A stretch of DNA of 64,000 nucleotides from Hydrogenophaga pseudoflava (GCF_031020795.1 NZ_JAVHJP010000001.1:594751-658750); one strand, 5' to 3'; counted from the first letter of the stretch, positions 40,258 to 51,524 are shown. Notes: generated by a model from the sequence alone, not told the origin. Numbers and translations: made by a program.

Positions 40258-40698
40258 ATGCCACTGCACACCAGCCGTTTTTTGTCCATCGCCGCCCTGG
40301 CCGTCGCCGGCACGCTGGGGGCCTGCGCCGCCCCCGCACCCGCACCGGCCCCCGAGCCGCTGTGGGGCAGCGAATGGCAGCTGCAGTCCATCGGCAGCCA
40401 GGCCGCGCTGCCGCAGCCGGCCGCCACGCTGGTGTTCGCGCAAACCGGGCAGGCCGCCGGCCACGGCTCCTGCAACCGTTTTTCCGGCACGGTCGAGATC
40501 GACCGGGACCGGTTGAAGTTCGGCCCGCTGATGTCCACCAAGATGGCCTGCCTCGGCGGCGCCAGTGAGCAGGAATCGCGCTACCTGGGCGCGCTGCAGA
40601 AGGCCCAGCGCTACGAGTTGCAGGGCGACACCCTGCTGATCCACGCGCAGGGCCTGGACCAGCCGCTGCGCTTGGTCAGGACAGCACCCCGGAAGTGA
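40258..40698 (+). CDS. META/HslJ-domain lipoprotein
   Basis: Predicted lipoprotein of 146 residues: signal peptide with lipobox GTLGAC (Cys about 23), a Pro/Ala-rich spacer, then one META domain ([33 protein letters not shown]), the fold of heat-shock protein HslJ. HslJ is linked to novobiocin tolerance in E. coli; the role here is unknown. CGGAGG lies 8 bases before the ATG. Its last 23 bases overlap the 3' end of lolD on the other strand. Confidence 0.88.
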   Translation: MPLHTSRFLSIAALAVAGTLGACAAPAPAPAPEPLWGSEWQLQSIGSQAALPQPAATLVFAQTGQAAGHGSCNRFSGTVEIDRDRLKFGPLMSTKMACLGGASEQESRYLGALQKAQRYELQGDTLLIHAQGLDQPLRLVRTAPRK

Positions 40699-41350
40699 GC
40701 CGCAGCACCCGGCCGCAGCGCGCGGCCAGTGCGTCGTCGTGCGTCACGACGATGAAGGCCGTGCCCTGGTCGCGGGCCAGCTGCATCATCAGCTCGAACA
40801 CGCCGTCGGCTGTGCTGCGGTCGAGGTTGCCGGTGGGCTCGTCGGCCAGTACGCAGGCCGGCTTCGTGACCAACGCCCGCGCGATCGCCACGCGCTGGCG
40901 TTCGCCGCCCGAGAGTTCGGCCGGACGGTGTTGCAGGCGCTCGGACAGCCCGACCTTGCCCAGCACCTGCGCCGCCTGGGCGCCCGCCTCGGCGCGCGGC
41001 ATGCGGCGGATCCACAGCGGCATCGCCACGTTGTCACGCGCGCTGAACTCCGGCAGCAAATGGTGGAACTGGTAGACGAAGCCCAGGTGGCGGTTGCGCA
41101 GCTCGCCTTGCTGCGCAGCGCTCAGGCCCGCAAGCGGCTGCCCCATCAGGGTCACGCGCCCGGCGCTCGGGGCGTCGAGGCCACCGAGCAGGTGCAGCAG
41201 CGTGCTCTTGCCCGAGCCCGAAGCCCCGACGATGGCCACCGTCTCGCCCGCGCGCACCGTGAGGTCCACGCCCTTGAGCACCGTCACGTCCAGCCGGCCT
41301 TCGGTGAAGCGCTTGGTCAGGCCCTGGGCCTGCAACACCACATCACTCAT
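40676..41350 (-). CDS. lolD: Lipoprotein-releasing ABC transporter ATPase LolD
   Basis: ATP-binding subunit that powers release of lipoproteins from the inner membrane to LolA. The 224 residues have Walker [12 protein letters not shown], the LolD-specific stretch [23 protein letters not shown] signature LSGGERQR and Walker [12 protein letters not shown]. The ATG at 41350 overlaps the end of the membrane-subunit gene by 8 bases, so they are translationally coupled. Confidence 0.96.
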   Translation of the reverse strand: MSDVVLQAQGLTKRFTEGRLDVTVLKGVDLTVRAGETVAIVGASGSGKSTLLHLLGGLDAPSAGRVTLMGQPLAGLSAAQQGELRNRHLGFVYQFHHLLPEFSARDNVAMPLWIRRMPRAEAGAQAAQVLGKVGLSERLQHRPAELSGGERQRVAIARALVTKPACVLADEPTGNLDRSTADGVFELMMQLARDQGTAFIVVTHDDALAARCGRVLRLTSGVLS

Positions 41351-42599
41351 AACGCAAAGCCTCAGCAGGATTGACGCGGCTGGCACGCCAGCTCGGGTAG
41401 ATCGTGGCCACGAACGAGAGGATCAGCGAGATCACCGCGATCGGAAGGATGTCGGCGCGCTGCGGGTCGCTGGGCATGCGGCTGATCAGGTAGACGTCCT
41501 GCGGCAGGAAGCTGGCGCCCAGCGCCCGCTCCAGCGCCGGCACGATGGTGTCGATGTTGAACGCGATGCCCAGGCCCAGCAGCAGGCCCAGGCCGGTGCC
41601 GATCACGCCCACCATCGCGCCCTGCACCATGAACACGCCCATGATGCTTTTCGGGCTGGCGCCCAGGGTGCGCAGGATGGCGATGTCGGCGCGCTTGTCG
41701 GTCACCGTCATCACCAGCGTCGAGACCAGATTGAACGCCGCCACCGCGACGATCAGCGTCAGGATGATGAACATCATGCGTTTTTCCAGCTGCACGGCCG
41801 CGAACCAGGTGCGGTTCTGGCGCGTCCAGTCCTTCACCAGCATGCCCTCAGGCAGCTGGCCGGCCAGGGAAATCGCCACCTCGCGCGCCTGGTGCAGGTC
41901 GCGGATCTTGATGCGCACGCCGGTCGGGCCTTCGACGCGGAAGATGCGTGCGGCGTCCTCGACGTGCAGCAGCGCCAGCGCCGAGTCGTACTCGTAGTGG
42001 CCGGAGTCGAAGGTGCCGACCACGTTCATCTGGCGCACCCGCGGCACCACGCCGGCCGGTGTGACCTGTCCGCTGGGCGCGATCAGCGTCACCGTGTCGC
42101 CCATGCCCACACCCAGGCTGCGCGCCAGTTCGCCGCCCAGGATCACGCCGAATTCGCCCGGCACCAGCCGCGGCAGCGCCGTCTGCGCCAGGTCCTTGGC
42201 CAGGTCGGCCACCTGGGGCTCCTGCGCCGGGTCGATGCCGCGCACGATGGCGCCCTTCATGTCCTCGCCGCGCGCCAGCAGCGCCTGCGCGCCCACATAG
42301 GGCGCCGCGCCGACCACCTCCGGGTGCTGGCGCACCGCGGCCAGCACCGCGTCGAGATCGGGAATGGCCTGGCCGCCGGCGTCGTACAGCTCGATGTGCG
42401 AGAGCACGCCCAGCATGCGGTCGCGCACCTCTTTCTGGAAGCCGTTCATCACCGACAGCACCACGATGAGCGCCGCCACACCGAGCGCAATGCCCAGCAT
42501 GGACACACCCGAGATGAAGGAGATGAAGCCGTTGCGCCGGGTGGCGCGGCCGGCGCGCGTGTAACGCCAGCCGAGAATGAGTTCGTAAGGGGTTTGCAT
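41343..42599 (-). CDS. Lipoprotein-releasing ABC transporter permease (LolC/LolE type)
   Basis: Membrane subunit of the Lol exporter, 418 residues, with one N-terminal and three C-terminal helices around a large periplasmic MacB-like domain. It begins [19 protein letters not shown] and has the conserved [22 protein letters not shown]. Only one such gene is present next to lolD, so the complex is either a LolF-type homodimer or the partner is elsewhere. ATG at 42599; divergent from the RpfE-like gene. Confidence 0.93.
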   Translation of the reverse strand: MQTPYELILGWRYTRAGRATRRNGFISFISGVSMLGIALGVAALIVVLSVMNGFQKEVRDRMLGVLSHIELYDAGGQAIPDLDAVLAAVRQHPEVVGAAPYVGAQALLARGEDMKGAIVRGIDPAQEPQVADLAKDLAQTALPRLVPGEFGVILGGELARSLGVGMGDTVTLIAPSGQVTPAGVVPRVRQMNVVGTFDSGHYEYDSALALLHVEDAARIFRVEGPTGVRIKIRDLHQAREVAISLAGQLPEGMLVKDWTRQNRTWFAAVQLEKRMMFIILTLIVAVAAFNLVSTLVMTVTDKRADIAILRTLGASPKSIMGVFMVQGAMVGVIGTGLGLLLGLGIAFNIDTIVPALERALGASFLPQDVYLISRMPSDPQRADILPIAVISLILSFVATIYPSWRASRVNPAEALRYE

Positions 42600-42668
42600 C
42601 GATGAAATCCAGCGGCGATTGTGGCATCCCCGACAATCCCGGCTGTCTCCCCGTCCGGCTTGTCCCCC

Positions 42669-43619
42669 GTGCCCCACCACCTGCTGATCCCCTTTGCCGC
42701 CGCCAGCGCCCCCGAATGCCAGGCGCTGCTGCCCGGCCTGCAACTGCCCAACCTGCAGGCACTGCTGGCCCGCCTGCGCGAACAGCCCGCCGACCGGGGC
42801 GACGACCACCAGCTCACGCCCCCGCACGAACGGACCCTGGCCCGCGCGCTGGGCCTGCCGGTGGCGGACGGCCAGATTCCCTGGGCCGCTGCGCAGAGCG
42901 AGGCGCCCACCCTGCCCCAGGCCTGGTTCAGTCTGTGCCATTACCAGGTGGGCATGGAACAGGTGACGCTGCTGCCGGGCGCGCAGCTGGCACCGGACGA
43001 CGCGGAGTCGCGTGCGCTGTTCGAAGCCTTCCAGCCGCTGTGCGCCGAAGACGGCCTGGCGCTGCGCTGGGACAGCGCCACCGAGTGGCATGTGAGCGGC
43101 GAGCCGCTGCGCGGCATCGCCTGCGCCAGCCTGGACCGGGTGAGCGGGCGCATGGTGGACGCCTGGCTGGCCGACAGCCCTGCCAACCCGGCCGGCGCGC
43201 GTCTGCTCAAGCGCCTGCAGAGCGAGGCGCAGATGCTGTTCTACACCCACCCGGTGCACGACACCCGCACCGCGCGCGGTCTGCTGCCGGTCAACGGCTT
43301 CTGGGTGCATGGGGCCGGTGCGCTGGACGCGCCACTGGCGCTGGTCGAGCTGCCCGGGATGCCCGACGCCCTGCGCCAGGCGGCGCTGCGTGGCGACTGG
43401 TCGGCCTGGACCGTCGCCTGGCAGGCGCTGGACGCCGGCGAGATCGCCTCCTTGCTGGCGGCCGCACAGCGCGGCGAGCCGGTCACCCTCACCCTCTGCG
43501 GCGAGCGCCACGCCCGCAGCTGGACCACCGCTCCGACCGGCGCCCTCACCCGGCTGGGCCGCTCGATCAAGCAACTGTTCGGCACCGCGCCGATCGCCGA
43601 CACCCTGAAAGACCTATGA
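42669..43619 (+). CDS. RpfE-like conserved protein (often labelled phosphoglycerate mutase)
   Basis: Protein of about 316 residues with no catalytic motif I can name. The sequence PHHLLIPFAAASAPECQALLPGLQLPNL and the central FSLCHYQVGMEQVTLLPG are typical of the RpfE-type regulatory protein family (COG4255) seen beside recJ in Burkholderiales. Phosphoglycerate mutase motifs (RHGE) are absent, so that common label is not supported. The start is uncertain: GTG at 42669 fits the family and a GACAAT box at 42633; GTG at 42621 would add 16 residues. It is coupled to recJ by ATGA. Confidence 0.75.
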   Translation: MPHHLLIPFAAASAPECQALLPGLQLPNLQALLARLREQPADRGDDHQLTPPHERTLARALGLPVADGQIPWAAAQSEAPTLPQAWFSLCHYQVGMEQVTLLPGAQLAPDDAESRALFEAFQPLCAEDGLALRWDSATEWHVSGEPLRGIACASLDRVSGRMVDAWLADSPANPAGARLLKRLQSEAQMLFYTHPVHDTRTARGLLPVNGFWVHGAGALDAPLALVELPGMPDALRQAALRGDWSAWTVAWQALDAGEIASLLAAAQRGEPVTLTLCGERHARSWTTAPTGALTRLGRSIKQLFGTAPIADTLKDL

Positions 43620-45352
43620 AGATCATCACCCGCGACGTGCCGCCGCGCGCCGCCTGGGCGCTGGAGCAGGCCGGTCTGCACCCGCTGCTGGCCCGTCTGT
43701 TCGCCGCCCGTGGCATCACGACCAAGGAACAGCTGGACGATGCGCTGGGCCTGCTGATCCCGCCTGCCCAGATGCTGAACGCCACCACCGCCGCGAAGCA
43801 GCTGGCCGACGCGATGGCCGCTGGCCAGCGACTGTGCATCGTGGCCGACTACGACTGCGACGGCGCCACCGCCTGCGCTGTGGGCGTGCGCGGCCTGAAA
43901 CTGCTGGGTGCGCCCATGGGCTGGGACCGGGTCGAGTACCTGGTGCCCGACCGCGTGACCGACGGCTATGGCCTCACACCGTCCATCGCGCAACGCGTGA
44001 AGCAGCGCGGTGCGGACTGGCTGGTGACGGTGGACAACGGCATCGCCAGCGTGGCGGGCGTGCGTGCCGCGCGCGAAGCCGGCCTGAACGTGCTGGTCAC
44101 CGACCACCACCTGCCCGCCGTGATCGACGGCACGGTCACGCTGCCGACCGACTGCACCATCGTCAACCCCAACCAGCCCGGCTGCGGCTTCGAGAGCAAG
44201 AGCATTGCCGGTGTGGGCGTGATGTTCTATGTGCTGCTGGCGCTGCGCGCCGAACTGCGCGAGCGCGGCGTGTTCGATGCCAAGACACAACCGAAGATCG
44301 ACACGCTGCTGCCGCTGGTGGCGCTGGGCACCGTGGCCGACGTGGTCCGGCTCGACGCCAACAACCGCCGCCTGGTGGCGCAAGGCCTCAAGCGCGTGCG
44401 CGCCGGCGCCATGCCGCCGGGCATGGCCGCACTGTTCGCCGTCGCTGCCCGCCAGCCGGCCAAGGCCAGCGCCTTCGATTTCGGCTTCGCCCTGGGCCCA
44501 CGCCTGAACGCGGCCGGCCGACTGGCCGACATGACACTGGGCATCGAATGCCTGCTGACCGACGATCCAGGCCGCGCAGACGAACTGGCACGCACGCTGG
44601 ATGGCATCAACCGCGAACGCAAGAGCATCGAAGGCGAGATGCGCGAGCAGGCGCTGATGATCGTCGAGGAGCTGTTCGACGAGAGTGAAGAGCCGCCCCC
44701 GGCCATCACCGTGTTCGACCCCGATTTCCATGAAGGCGTGGTCGGTATCGTGGCCTCGCGCCTGAAGGACAAGCTGCACCGCCCGACTTTCGTGTTCGCG
44801 GCCAGCGGCGCCACGGGCAAGGAGCACGAACTCAAGGGCTCTGGCCGCTCCATCCCCGGCTTTCACCTGCGGGACGCGCTGGACCTGGTGGCCAAGCGCC
44901 ACCCCGGCGTGCTGCTGCGCTTTGGCGGTCACGCCATGGCTGCCGGCTGCACCATCGACGAAGAACACATCGACACCTTCGAACAGGCCTTTGCCCAGGT
45001 CGCCCACGAATGGCTGGACGCCGCCACGCTGCAGCGCCGGCTGGAAGCGGACGGTGCGCTGGACAGGCAGTACCGCCGCGCCGATCTGGTGGACACGCTG
45101 CACGCCGAGGTCTGGGGCCAGGGTTTTGCGCCGCCGGTGTTCTGCGAAGAGGTGCAGGTGGTGAGTCAGCGGCTGGTGGGCGAAAAGCACCTGGCCCTGA
45201 AGCTCAAACACCAGGGAGAGCCGGTGGACGGGATGTGGTTCGGCCGCACGGAGCCTTTGCCTTCGACCGTCAAGATCGCTTTTCGTCTGGATGCGGACGA
45301 GTGGCAGGGGCAGCGGCGGGTTCGGTTTCTGATCGAGGCGGCTGAGGTCTGA
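43616..45352 (+). CDS. recJ: Single-stranded-DNA exonuclease RecJ
   Basis: 5'-3' ssDNA exonuclease of recombination and mismatch repair, 578 residues. DHH-family motifs: VADYDCDGATA (motif I, with Cys where many homologues have Ala), DNGIASV, TDHHLP (DHH), TVADVVRLDANN, and the DHHA1 domain with GGHAMAAG. Start ATG at 43616 overlaps the preceding stop (ATGA). A short GC-rich inverted repeat (45418-45437) follows the stop. Confidence 0.96.
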   Translation: MKIITRDVPPRAAWALEQAGLHPLLARLFAARGITTKEQLDDALGLLIPPAQMLNATTAAKQLADAMAAGQRLCIVADYDCDGATACAVGVRGLKLLGAPMGWDRVEYLVPDRVTDGYGLTPSIAQRVKQRGADWLVTVDNGIASVAGVRAAREAGLNVLVTDHHLPAVIDGTVTLPTDCTIVNPNQPGCGFESKSIAGVGVMFYVLLALRAELRERGVFDAKTQPKIDTLLPLVALGTVADVVRLDANNRRLVAQGLKRVRAGAMPPGMAALFAVAARQPAKASAFDFGFALGPRLNAAGRLADMTLGIECLLTDDPGRADELARTLDGINRERKSIEGEMREQALMIVEELFDESEEPPPAITVFDPDFHEGVVGIVASRLKDKLHRPTFVFAASGATGKEHELKGSGRSIPGFHLRDALDLVAKRHPGVLLRFGGHAMAAGCTIDEEHIDTFEQAFAQVAHEWLDAATLQRRLEADGALDRQYRRADLVDTLHAEVWGQGFAPPVFCEEVQVVSQRLVGEKHLALKLKHQGEPVDGMWFGRTEPLPSTVKIAFRLDADEWQGQRRVRFLIEAAEV

Positions 45353-45453
45353 AGTCCTTTCGCGCCTACATCTGGGCGCTGCTGGAGGGTGCGGCCGGCA
45401 CTGCTCGCTCATGTCCCCCGGTCGCCGCCGACCGGAGCAGCCGAAAAAAAACG

Positions 45454-46191
45454 TCAGCCCACCAGCGACTCCCGCACCGCCGCCAGCTGACGGCGCGACA
45501 CCGCCAGCCGCTCGTCGCAGCCATCCAGCCGCACCGTCCAGCCCTCGCCCTCCACCGGGTCGTTGTGCTTCTCCACCGCGCGCACACAGCGTCGCGCCAC
45601 CAGCGCGTTGCGGTGCACCCGCACGAACAGGTGCGCGTACTTCTGCTCCAGGTCGCTCAGCGCCCCGTCGTAGATGTGTTCTTTCTCGGCCGTGCGCACG
45701 GTGATGTACTTGAGCTCGGCCTTCAGGTAGATCACCTCCGACAGCGCCACCCGCTCGCTGCGGCCACGCTCCTGGATCAGCAGGCTCTCCGAGGCGCCGC
45801 CCGACTCGGACTGCTCCGACGACTGCAGGCGCTGCACCTTCTGCAATGCCTGCTGAAGACGCTCAAGACGCACCGGCTTGGTGAGGTAGTCGACCGCCTC
45901 CAGTTCGAAGGCGTGCACCGCATGCTCGGCGTGCGCCGTCACGAACACCACCAAGGGCGGAGCGGTCATGGAACGCAGGTTCTCCGCCAGCGCCATGCCG
46001 TCCACGCCGGGCATGTGAATGTCCAGCAGCAGCAGGTCGCAGGGGCCCCGCTGGATCTGCTCCATCGCCTGCACCGCGTTGCCAGCCTCGCCGACCACCT
46101 CGGCGCGCGGATCGGTGCAATCGCCCAGCAGCGTGCGCAGCCGCGACCGCGCCAGCGCTTCGTCGTCCACGATCAGTACCTTGAGTGCCAT
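45454..46191 (-). CDS. LytTR-family response regulator (AlgR-like)
   Basis: DNA-binding response regulator of 245 residues: N-terminal receiver (LIVDDEALARSRL; phospho-Asp in LLLLDIHMPGVDGM; Lys in YLTKPVRLERL) and C-terminal LytTR domain (about 140-240; VIYLKAELKYITVRT, FVRVHRNALVARR). The pair with the upstream LytS/AlgZ-type kinase is the usual beta/gammaproteobacterial arrangement; in Pseudomonas, AlgZR control alginate and type IV pili. ATG at 46191, 34 bp after the kinase. Confidence 0.93.
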   Translation of the reverse strand: MALKVLIVDDEALARSRLRTLLGDCTDPRAEVVGEAGNAVQAMEQIQRGPCDLLLLDIHMPGVDGMALAENLRSMTAPPLVVFVTAHAEHAVHAFELEAVDYLTKPVRLERLQQALQKVQRLQSSEQSESGGASESLLIQERGRSERVALSEVIYLKAELKYITVRTAEKEHIYDGALSDLEQKYAHLFVRVHRNALVARRCVRAVEKHNDPVEGEGWTVRLDGCDERLAVSRRQLAAVRESLVG

Positions 46192-46225
46192 GTCACGCTC
46201 CGTTGATCCCTGCGTCCAGACTGTC

Positions 46226-47287
46226 TTATATCGGTATTTCGAGCCGAACCTGGTACACGCCATCCACCAGCGCCGACTGGAACCGGCCTTCAACGTCGTG
46301 CAGCAGCGCCAGCCGCTGGCGCACATTGTCCTGCGCCAGCCCATGCCCGGGTGGGCCGCTGCCGGCGGGCACCGTGTTCGTCACCTTGATGATCACTGTG
46401 CCACCGCGGCGCTTGGTGGTGATGCGCACGGTGGCGCCGGTCGGGCTGGGCTCGACCCCGTGCTTGACGGCATTCTCGACCAGCGGCTGCAGGATCAGCG
46501 GTGGCAGGCGGGCGCCCGCCGCTTTCGGGTCCAGGTTCCACTCCAGGCGCAGGCGCTCGCCAAAGCGCACCTGCTCGATCGCCAGGTAGTGCTCGGCCAG
46601 CGCCAGTTCCTGCGCCAGCGGCACCGCCTCCTGCGAGTCGGCCAGCGCGTGGCGGAACAGCTCGCTCAGGTCCTCCAGCAGGGCTTCGGCCTTGGCGGGC
46701 TCCGCCCGCACCAGCGCGATCGCGCTGTTGAGCGTGTTGAAGAGAAAGTGGGGACGGATGCGCGCCTGCAGTTCGGCCAGACGCGCCGTGGTGCCCGCAG
46801 GGGCCTTGGCGCGCAGGCGCCACACCAGCCCGGCCACGAGCACCGTCGCAACCAGCGCGCCACTGGCGGCGCTTGCCAGCCACGGGGCCGGCGACACCAG
46901 CCCCGTCCAGACCAGCATGCCGCAGCCGTAGATCGCCGACACCGCCCCCAGGCCGATGCCCGCCGCCCACTGGGCCGGCATGGGCAGACGGGCCAGCTGG
47001 CGCTTGAGCGCACAGGTCACCAGCAGCCAGATGAGCACCGAGGGCAGCGTGGCCGCGGTCAGCACCGCCAGCGTCTCCAGCCAGCCCACCAGGCTCTGCG
47101 CGCCGAACAGGGCCGCCACCCAGGCGATGGCCTGCACGAACAGCACCGCGCGCAGCACCACGCCCAGCTGGCAGGTGTCAAACACCAGTTCGACCTCGCG
47201 CCGGTGCTCGGGCATCTGCGACAGCGGCAGCGTGCCCATGGTCGACGACAGGTCCTGGAAGCTCGATAAAATTCGGGAGTCCCGCAT
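46226..47287 (-). CDS. LytS/AlgZ-family sensor histidine kinase
   Basis: Membrane kinase of 353 residues with four hydrophobic segments (about 45-165) and a cytoplasmic His_kinase domain: [19 protein letters not shown] (phospho-His), then [16 protein letters not shown] (N box) and a degenerate ATP-lid [13 protein letters not shown]. It has no periplasmic sensor domain, as in AlgZ (FimS). The start at 47287 is preceded by TATAGT and 7 bases, so it may be leaderless. It is transcribed with the LytTR regulator and divergent from argH. Confidence 0.92.
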   Translation of the reverse strand: MRDSRILSSFQDLSSTMGTLPLSQMPEHRREVELVFDTCQLGVVLRAVLFVQAIAWVAALFGAQSLVGWLETLAVLTAATLPSVLIWLLVTCALKRQLARLPMPAQWAAGIGLGAVSAIYGCGMLVWTGLVSPAPWLASAASGALVATVLVAGLVWRLRAKAPAGTTARLAELQARIRPHFLFNTLNSAIALVRAEPAKAEALLEDLSELFRHALADSQEAVPLAQELALAEHYLAIEQVRFGERLRLEWNLDPKAAGARLPPLILQPLVENAVKHGVEPSPTGATVRITTKRRGGTVIIKVTNTVPAGSGPPGHGLAQDNVRQRLALLHDVEGRFQSALVDGVYQVRLEIPI

Positions 47288-47294
47288 GGCTCGC

Positions 47295-47300
47295 ACTATA
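47295..47300 (-). promoter_or_regulatory. Putative -10 (TATAGT) of the LytS-like kinase gene, leaderless spacing
   Basis: On the minus strand TATAGT is followed by 7 bases and the ATG at 47287, with no Shine-Dalgarno sequence. Confidence 0.4.
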
Positions 47301-47398
47301 GGTTGTCGCCGACGGACCGCATGGGCCACCGCACCGGGGCCCATTCCTTCAGGCACACGCGCCACCCTCCGACCCCTTCCCTCGCCGCTGGCACCACC

Positions 47399-48828
<1,430 letters not shown>

Positions 48829-48832
<4 letters not shown>

Positions 48833-49020
48833 GGCATCTGGTTCTGCTGTTCGTCGTGCTCGCCGCAGGCTACGGTCTGTGGCAGTTCACCTGTCCGCTG
48901 ATGCGGGCTGAGCAGCTGGGCCTGCTGGCCCGCCACGGCCTGCGGCTGGCGGTGCTGGCGGTCGTGCTGCTGGCTCTGCTGGTGCTGGCCTTCTTTCTTC
49001 CGTCCGCCAAACTGCTGTGA
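48829..49020 (+). CDS. Small membrane protein of unknown function
   Basis: Peptide of 63 residues with two hydrophobic segments ([20 protein letters not shown] at 1-20 and [20 protein letters not shown] at 38-57) and a short polar loop. The ATG overlaps the argH stop, and it ends just before the SPFH gene start. I do not recognise a family. Its position between argH and an SPFH protein, with overlaps at both ends, makes a real gene likely and a membrane partner of the SPFH protein possible. Confidence 0.7.
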
Positions 49021-49022
49021 TC

Positions 49023-49865
49023 ATGCGCAACCTGTCCCGCCTCGCCCTGCCCTTCGCCGCCCTGGCGCTGACCGCTTGCAGCCAGATCGACACAGGCAAC
49101 GTCGGCGTGGAGCGCACGCTCGGCAAGGTCGGCACGGAAGCCCTGACCCCAGGCGTGTACTTCACGCTGTTCAAGACCGTCGATGAGTTCACCGCCAAGG
49201 AAGTGAGCTTCCAGCTGGTGGACATGACCCCCAAGAGCCGCGACAACCTGACCATGAAGGACGTCGACATCGACGTCTATTACAAGACCACCCCGGCCGC
49301 CGTCCCCGCGCTCTACATCAAGTACCAGGGGGACGTGGTGCAGCACAACCAGATCGTGCAGGGCGGAACCAAGGACCTGGTGGTGGCCTTCAGCCGAGTC
49401 TCGCGCGAGGCACGGGAGGCCATCTACAAGTCGGTGGCCGAACTCGACGCCACCACCATGCACACCAAGCGCACCGAGTTGTCGGAGATGGTGCGTGCGC
49501 GCCTGCAGGAAGAGCTGGACAAGAACGACAAGGGCGCCTTCGTGGTCACGGCCGTCAACGTGCGCAACCTGCTGACCGACCCGGCCATCGAGGCCGCCAT
49601 CCGCTCGCGTGCAGAGACCGACCAGGCGATCGAGAAGAAGCGCAAGGAAGTGGAGCTGGCCAAGGCCGAAGCCGAGCGACTGATCGTCCAGGCCCAGGGC
49701 GAGGCCCGTGCCAACGAGATCATCAGTGCCTCGCTCACGCCCAGCCTCAAGGAAATCAAGCTGGCCGAGCTGCAGCGCGACACGGCCCTGGCCCTGGCGA
49801 GCAAGCCCGGCAACACCGTGCTGCTCGGCGGTGGTGCTGCGCCACTGGTGAACGTCGGCAAGTAG
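49023..49865 (+). CDS. SPFH/prohibitin-domain lipoprotein
   Basis: Prohibitin-like protein of 280 residues. The N-terminus is a lipoprotein signal, MRNLSRLALPFAALALTACS, with lipobox LTAC, instead of the single membrane anchor of most SPFH proteins. The SPFH domain spans about 27-185 (VERTLGKVGTEALTPGVYF; VVQHNQIVQGGTKDLVVAFS), followed by a charged coiled coil (DQAIEKKRKEVELAKAEAER). ATG at 49023; a GTG at 49017 overlaps the preceding stop and is possible. A membrane-organising or protease-regulating role is known for the family. Confidence 0.85.
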   Translation: MRNLSRLALPFAALALTACSQIDTGNVGVERTLGKVGTEALTPGVYFTLFKTVDEFTAKEVSFQLVDMTPKSRDNLTMKDVDIDVYYKTTPAAVPALYIKYQGDVVQHNQIVQGGTKDLVVAFSRVSREAREAIYKSVAELDATTMHTKRTELSEMVRARLQEELDKNDKGAFVVTAVNVRNLLTDPAIEAAIRSRAETDQAIEKKRKEVELAKAEAERLIVQAQGEARANEIISASLTPSLKEIKLAELQRDTALALASKPGNTVLLGGGAAPLVNVGK

Positions 49866-49966
49866 ACAACCTGCCAGACGGCGCTCAAGACTGGGCGCCA
49901 AACGCCGATTCAGAGTCCACAGCAGTCCGTGATCCTCGCGGGCCGGTCTTTGAACGGAGGTTTGTC

Positions 49967-51112
49967 GTGTCCTTTCTGATGTACTGGACGGCCGGTGTGC
50001 TGGTGCTGGCTGTGGCCTGGTGGTTCTTCCGCCGCCCGCCGGTGAAAGCGGCACCCAAGCGACCGATCCCGGCACCGCGCAGCAGCGCCCCTACGCCACG
50101 TGCCGCTCCCCCGGCGCCCGCAGCCGCGCCGGCCGCCCGTGCACCCGCACTGCCACCGGCCGAACCGCTGCCCGGGGAACTCGCAGGCTTCCACTGGCTG
50201 CGTGAACAGGACATCGACCCCGCGCGCCGCGACGCGCTGCTGAGCGCCTTCCGCGGCATTCCGCGCCCCCCTCGCTCGATGCAGAAGCTGCTGTCGCCGG
50301 ATTTCGTGGCCAAGGCCGGCTCGGCCGAACTGAGCGAGCTGGTGATGGGCGAGCCGCTGATCGCCGCCAAGGTGCTCTCGACGGTGAACTCGCCAATGTA
50401 CGGACTGCGCACCCCCGTGACCAACATCGGCCATGCGGTGACCTTCCTGGGCATGAACACCGTTCGCAGCATCTGCCTGCAGTACATGCTGGCCGAAGCC
50501 TTCAAGCCCAAGCTGGCCGAAGCGCAGCGCTGCTTCGACGCCATCTGGCACGCCAGCGCCATCGCCAGTGAACTCTGCGTGCGGGTGGGCAAGGCGCTGA
50601 ACCTGCCGGATGTGGGCAACCTGTCGACCCAGGTCGTGCTCAGCTTCGTGGGGCAGCTGGCCGCAGCGTCCCTCATCCCCGCCACGCGCCTGGAGCAATG
50701 GCACCACCAGGACCGGCTGCAGCGCGCCCGCACCGAACAGGAACTGCTGGGCCTGAACGCCAGCGAAATCGGCAGCCTGCTGATGAAGTCCTGGGAACTG
50801 CCCGAGAGTCTGATCGACGAGGTCTGCGGCGTGGGCCGTCAGCTGGTCACGCCGCTCATGGTGACCGACCGCGCGCGCGCGCCGCGCTTTGCGTTGGGTT
50901 ACCTATGTGCCCGGCTGGGCGAGCGGTTTGCCCTCGGCGAACTCGACAGCCTGGACGGCTACGATCCGGCGCTGGACATCGCGGCCGATACCCACCATCT
51001 GCGCGCAAGCCTGGCCCACCCCGCGCTGGCCCGGCTGGATCAGGCGCTGTCCGCGCCCGAACTGCAGGCCGCGCTGGACCAGATGCTCGGGCGTGTGACC
51101 ACCACCGCCTGA
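49967..51112 (+). CDS. HDOD-domain signalling protein
   Basis: Protein of 381 residues with an N-terminal membrane anchor (MYWTAGVLVLAVAWWFF), an Ala/Pro-rich linker to about residue 70, and one HDOD domain (about 95-300; PPRSMQKLLSPDF, VLSTVNSPMYGLRTPVTNIGHAVTFLGMN). HDOD proteins act in signal transduction without the HD-hydrolase residues. The start is GTG at 49967, after GGAGG. The N-terminal anchor is unusual for HDOD proteins. No sensor partner is adjacent. Confidence 0.85.
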   Translation: MSFLMYWTAGVLVLAVAWWFFRRPPVKAAPKRPIPAPRSSAPTPRAAPPAPAAAPAARAPALPPAEPLPGELAGFHWLREQDIDPARRDALLSAFRGIPRPPRSMQKLLSPDFVAKAGSAELSELVMGEPLIAAKVLSTVNSPMYGLRTPVTNIGHAVTFLGMNTVRSICLQYMLAEAFKPKLAEAQRCFDAIWHASAIASELCVRVGKALNLPDVGNLSTQVVLSFVGQLAAASLIPATRLEQWHHQDRLQRARTEQELLGLNASEIGSLLMKSWELPESLIDEVCGVGRQLVTPLMVTDRARAPRFALGYLCARLGERFALGELDSLDGYDPALDIAADTHHLRASLAHPALARLDQALSAPELQAALDQMLGRVTTTA

Positions 51113-51124
51113 ACGCCGGGCCTT

Positions 51125-51460
51125 TCAGGTCGTGGGCACCGGGCCGTAGGCGTTGTCACCCTCGCTGGGCTGGACCGCCCAGTAGATCAGCAGGATCATG
51201 CCGATCAGGGGGATGAAGTTCACCAGCAGCCACCAGCCGCTCTTGCCGATGTCGTGCAGCCGCCGGGCGCCCACCCCCAGCGACGGCAACAGCAGCCCCA
51301 GGAACACCAGGTTGGCCACCGTCTCACCCACGACCACCGCCATCACCACGGCCAGCAGCAGCATGAACAGTGCCCACCACCAGTACTCCGAACGCGTGGC
51401 GCGTCCCTCAAAATCCACGTACTTGGAGAAAACGGTCTTGATCGCCTCGACAAACCCCAT
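51125..51460 (-). CDS. DUF805 membrane protein
   Basis: Membrane protein of 111 residues with three or four hydrophobic segments. The family marks are FSKYVDFEGRATRSEYWWW at the start and RRLHDIGKSGWWLLVNFIP. The function is unknown. GAGGAGGG lies 5 bases before the ATG at 51460. On the minus strand a TATGAT (51497-51492) lies upstream, and the FNR box at 51525 lies between this gene and the divergent bacteriohemerythrin gene. Confidence 0.88.
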   Translation of the reverse strand: MGFVEAIKTVFSKYVDFEGRATRSEYWWWALFMLLLAVVMAVVVGETVANLVFLGLLLPSLGVGARRLHDIGKSGWWLLVNFIPLIGMILLIYWAVQPSEGDNAYGPVPTT

Positions 51461-51524
51461 GTCACCCTCCTCGGTGTCTTGGAAAAACCCCATCATAGAG
51501 ACCCGCCGCACCGTCCGGGAGGGC

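Noticed and set aside
41343..42599. Loss of one of lolC/lolE
   Set aside because: One LolC/E-type subunit next to lolD is common in many bacteria (LolF homodimers), so it does not indicate decay here.
43834..43875. Cys in RecJ motif I (DYDCDG rather than DYDADG)
   Set aside because: All catalytic Asp and His residues remain, and I believe the variant is common in betaproteobacterial RecJ, so it is not evidence of inactivation.
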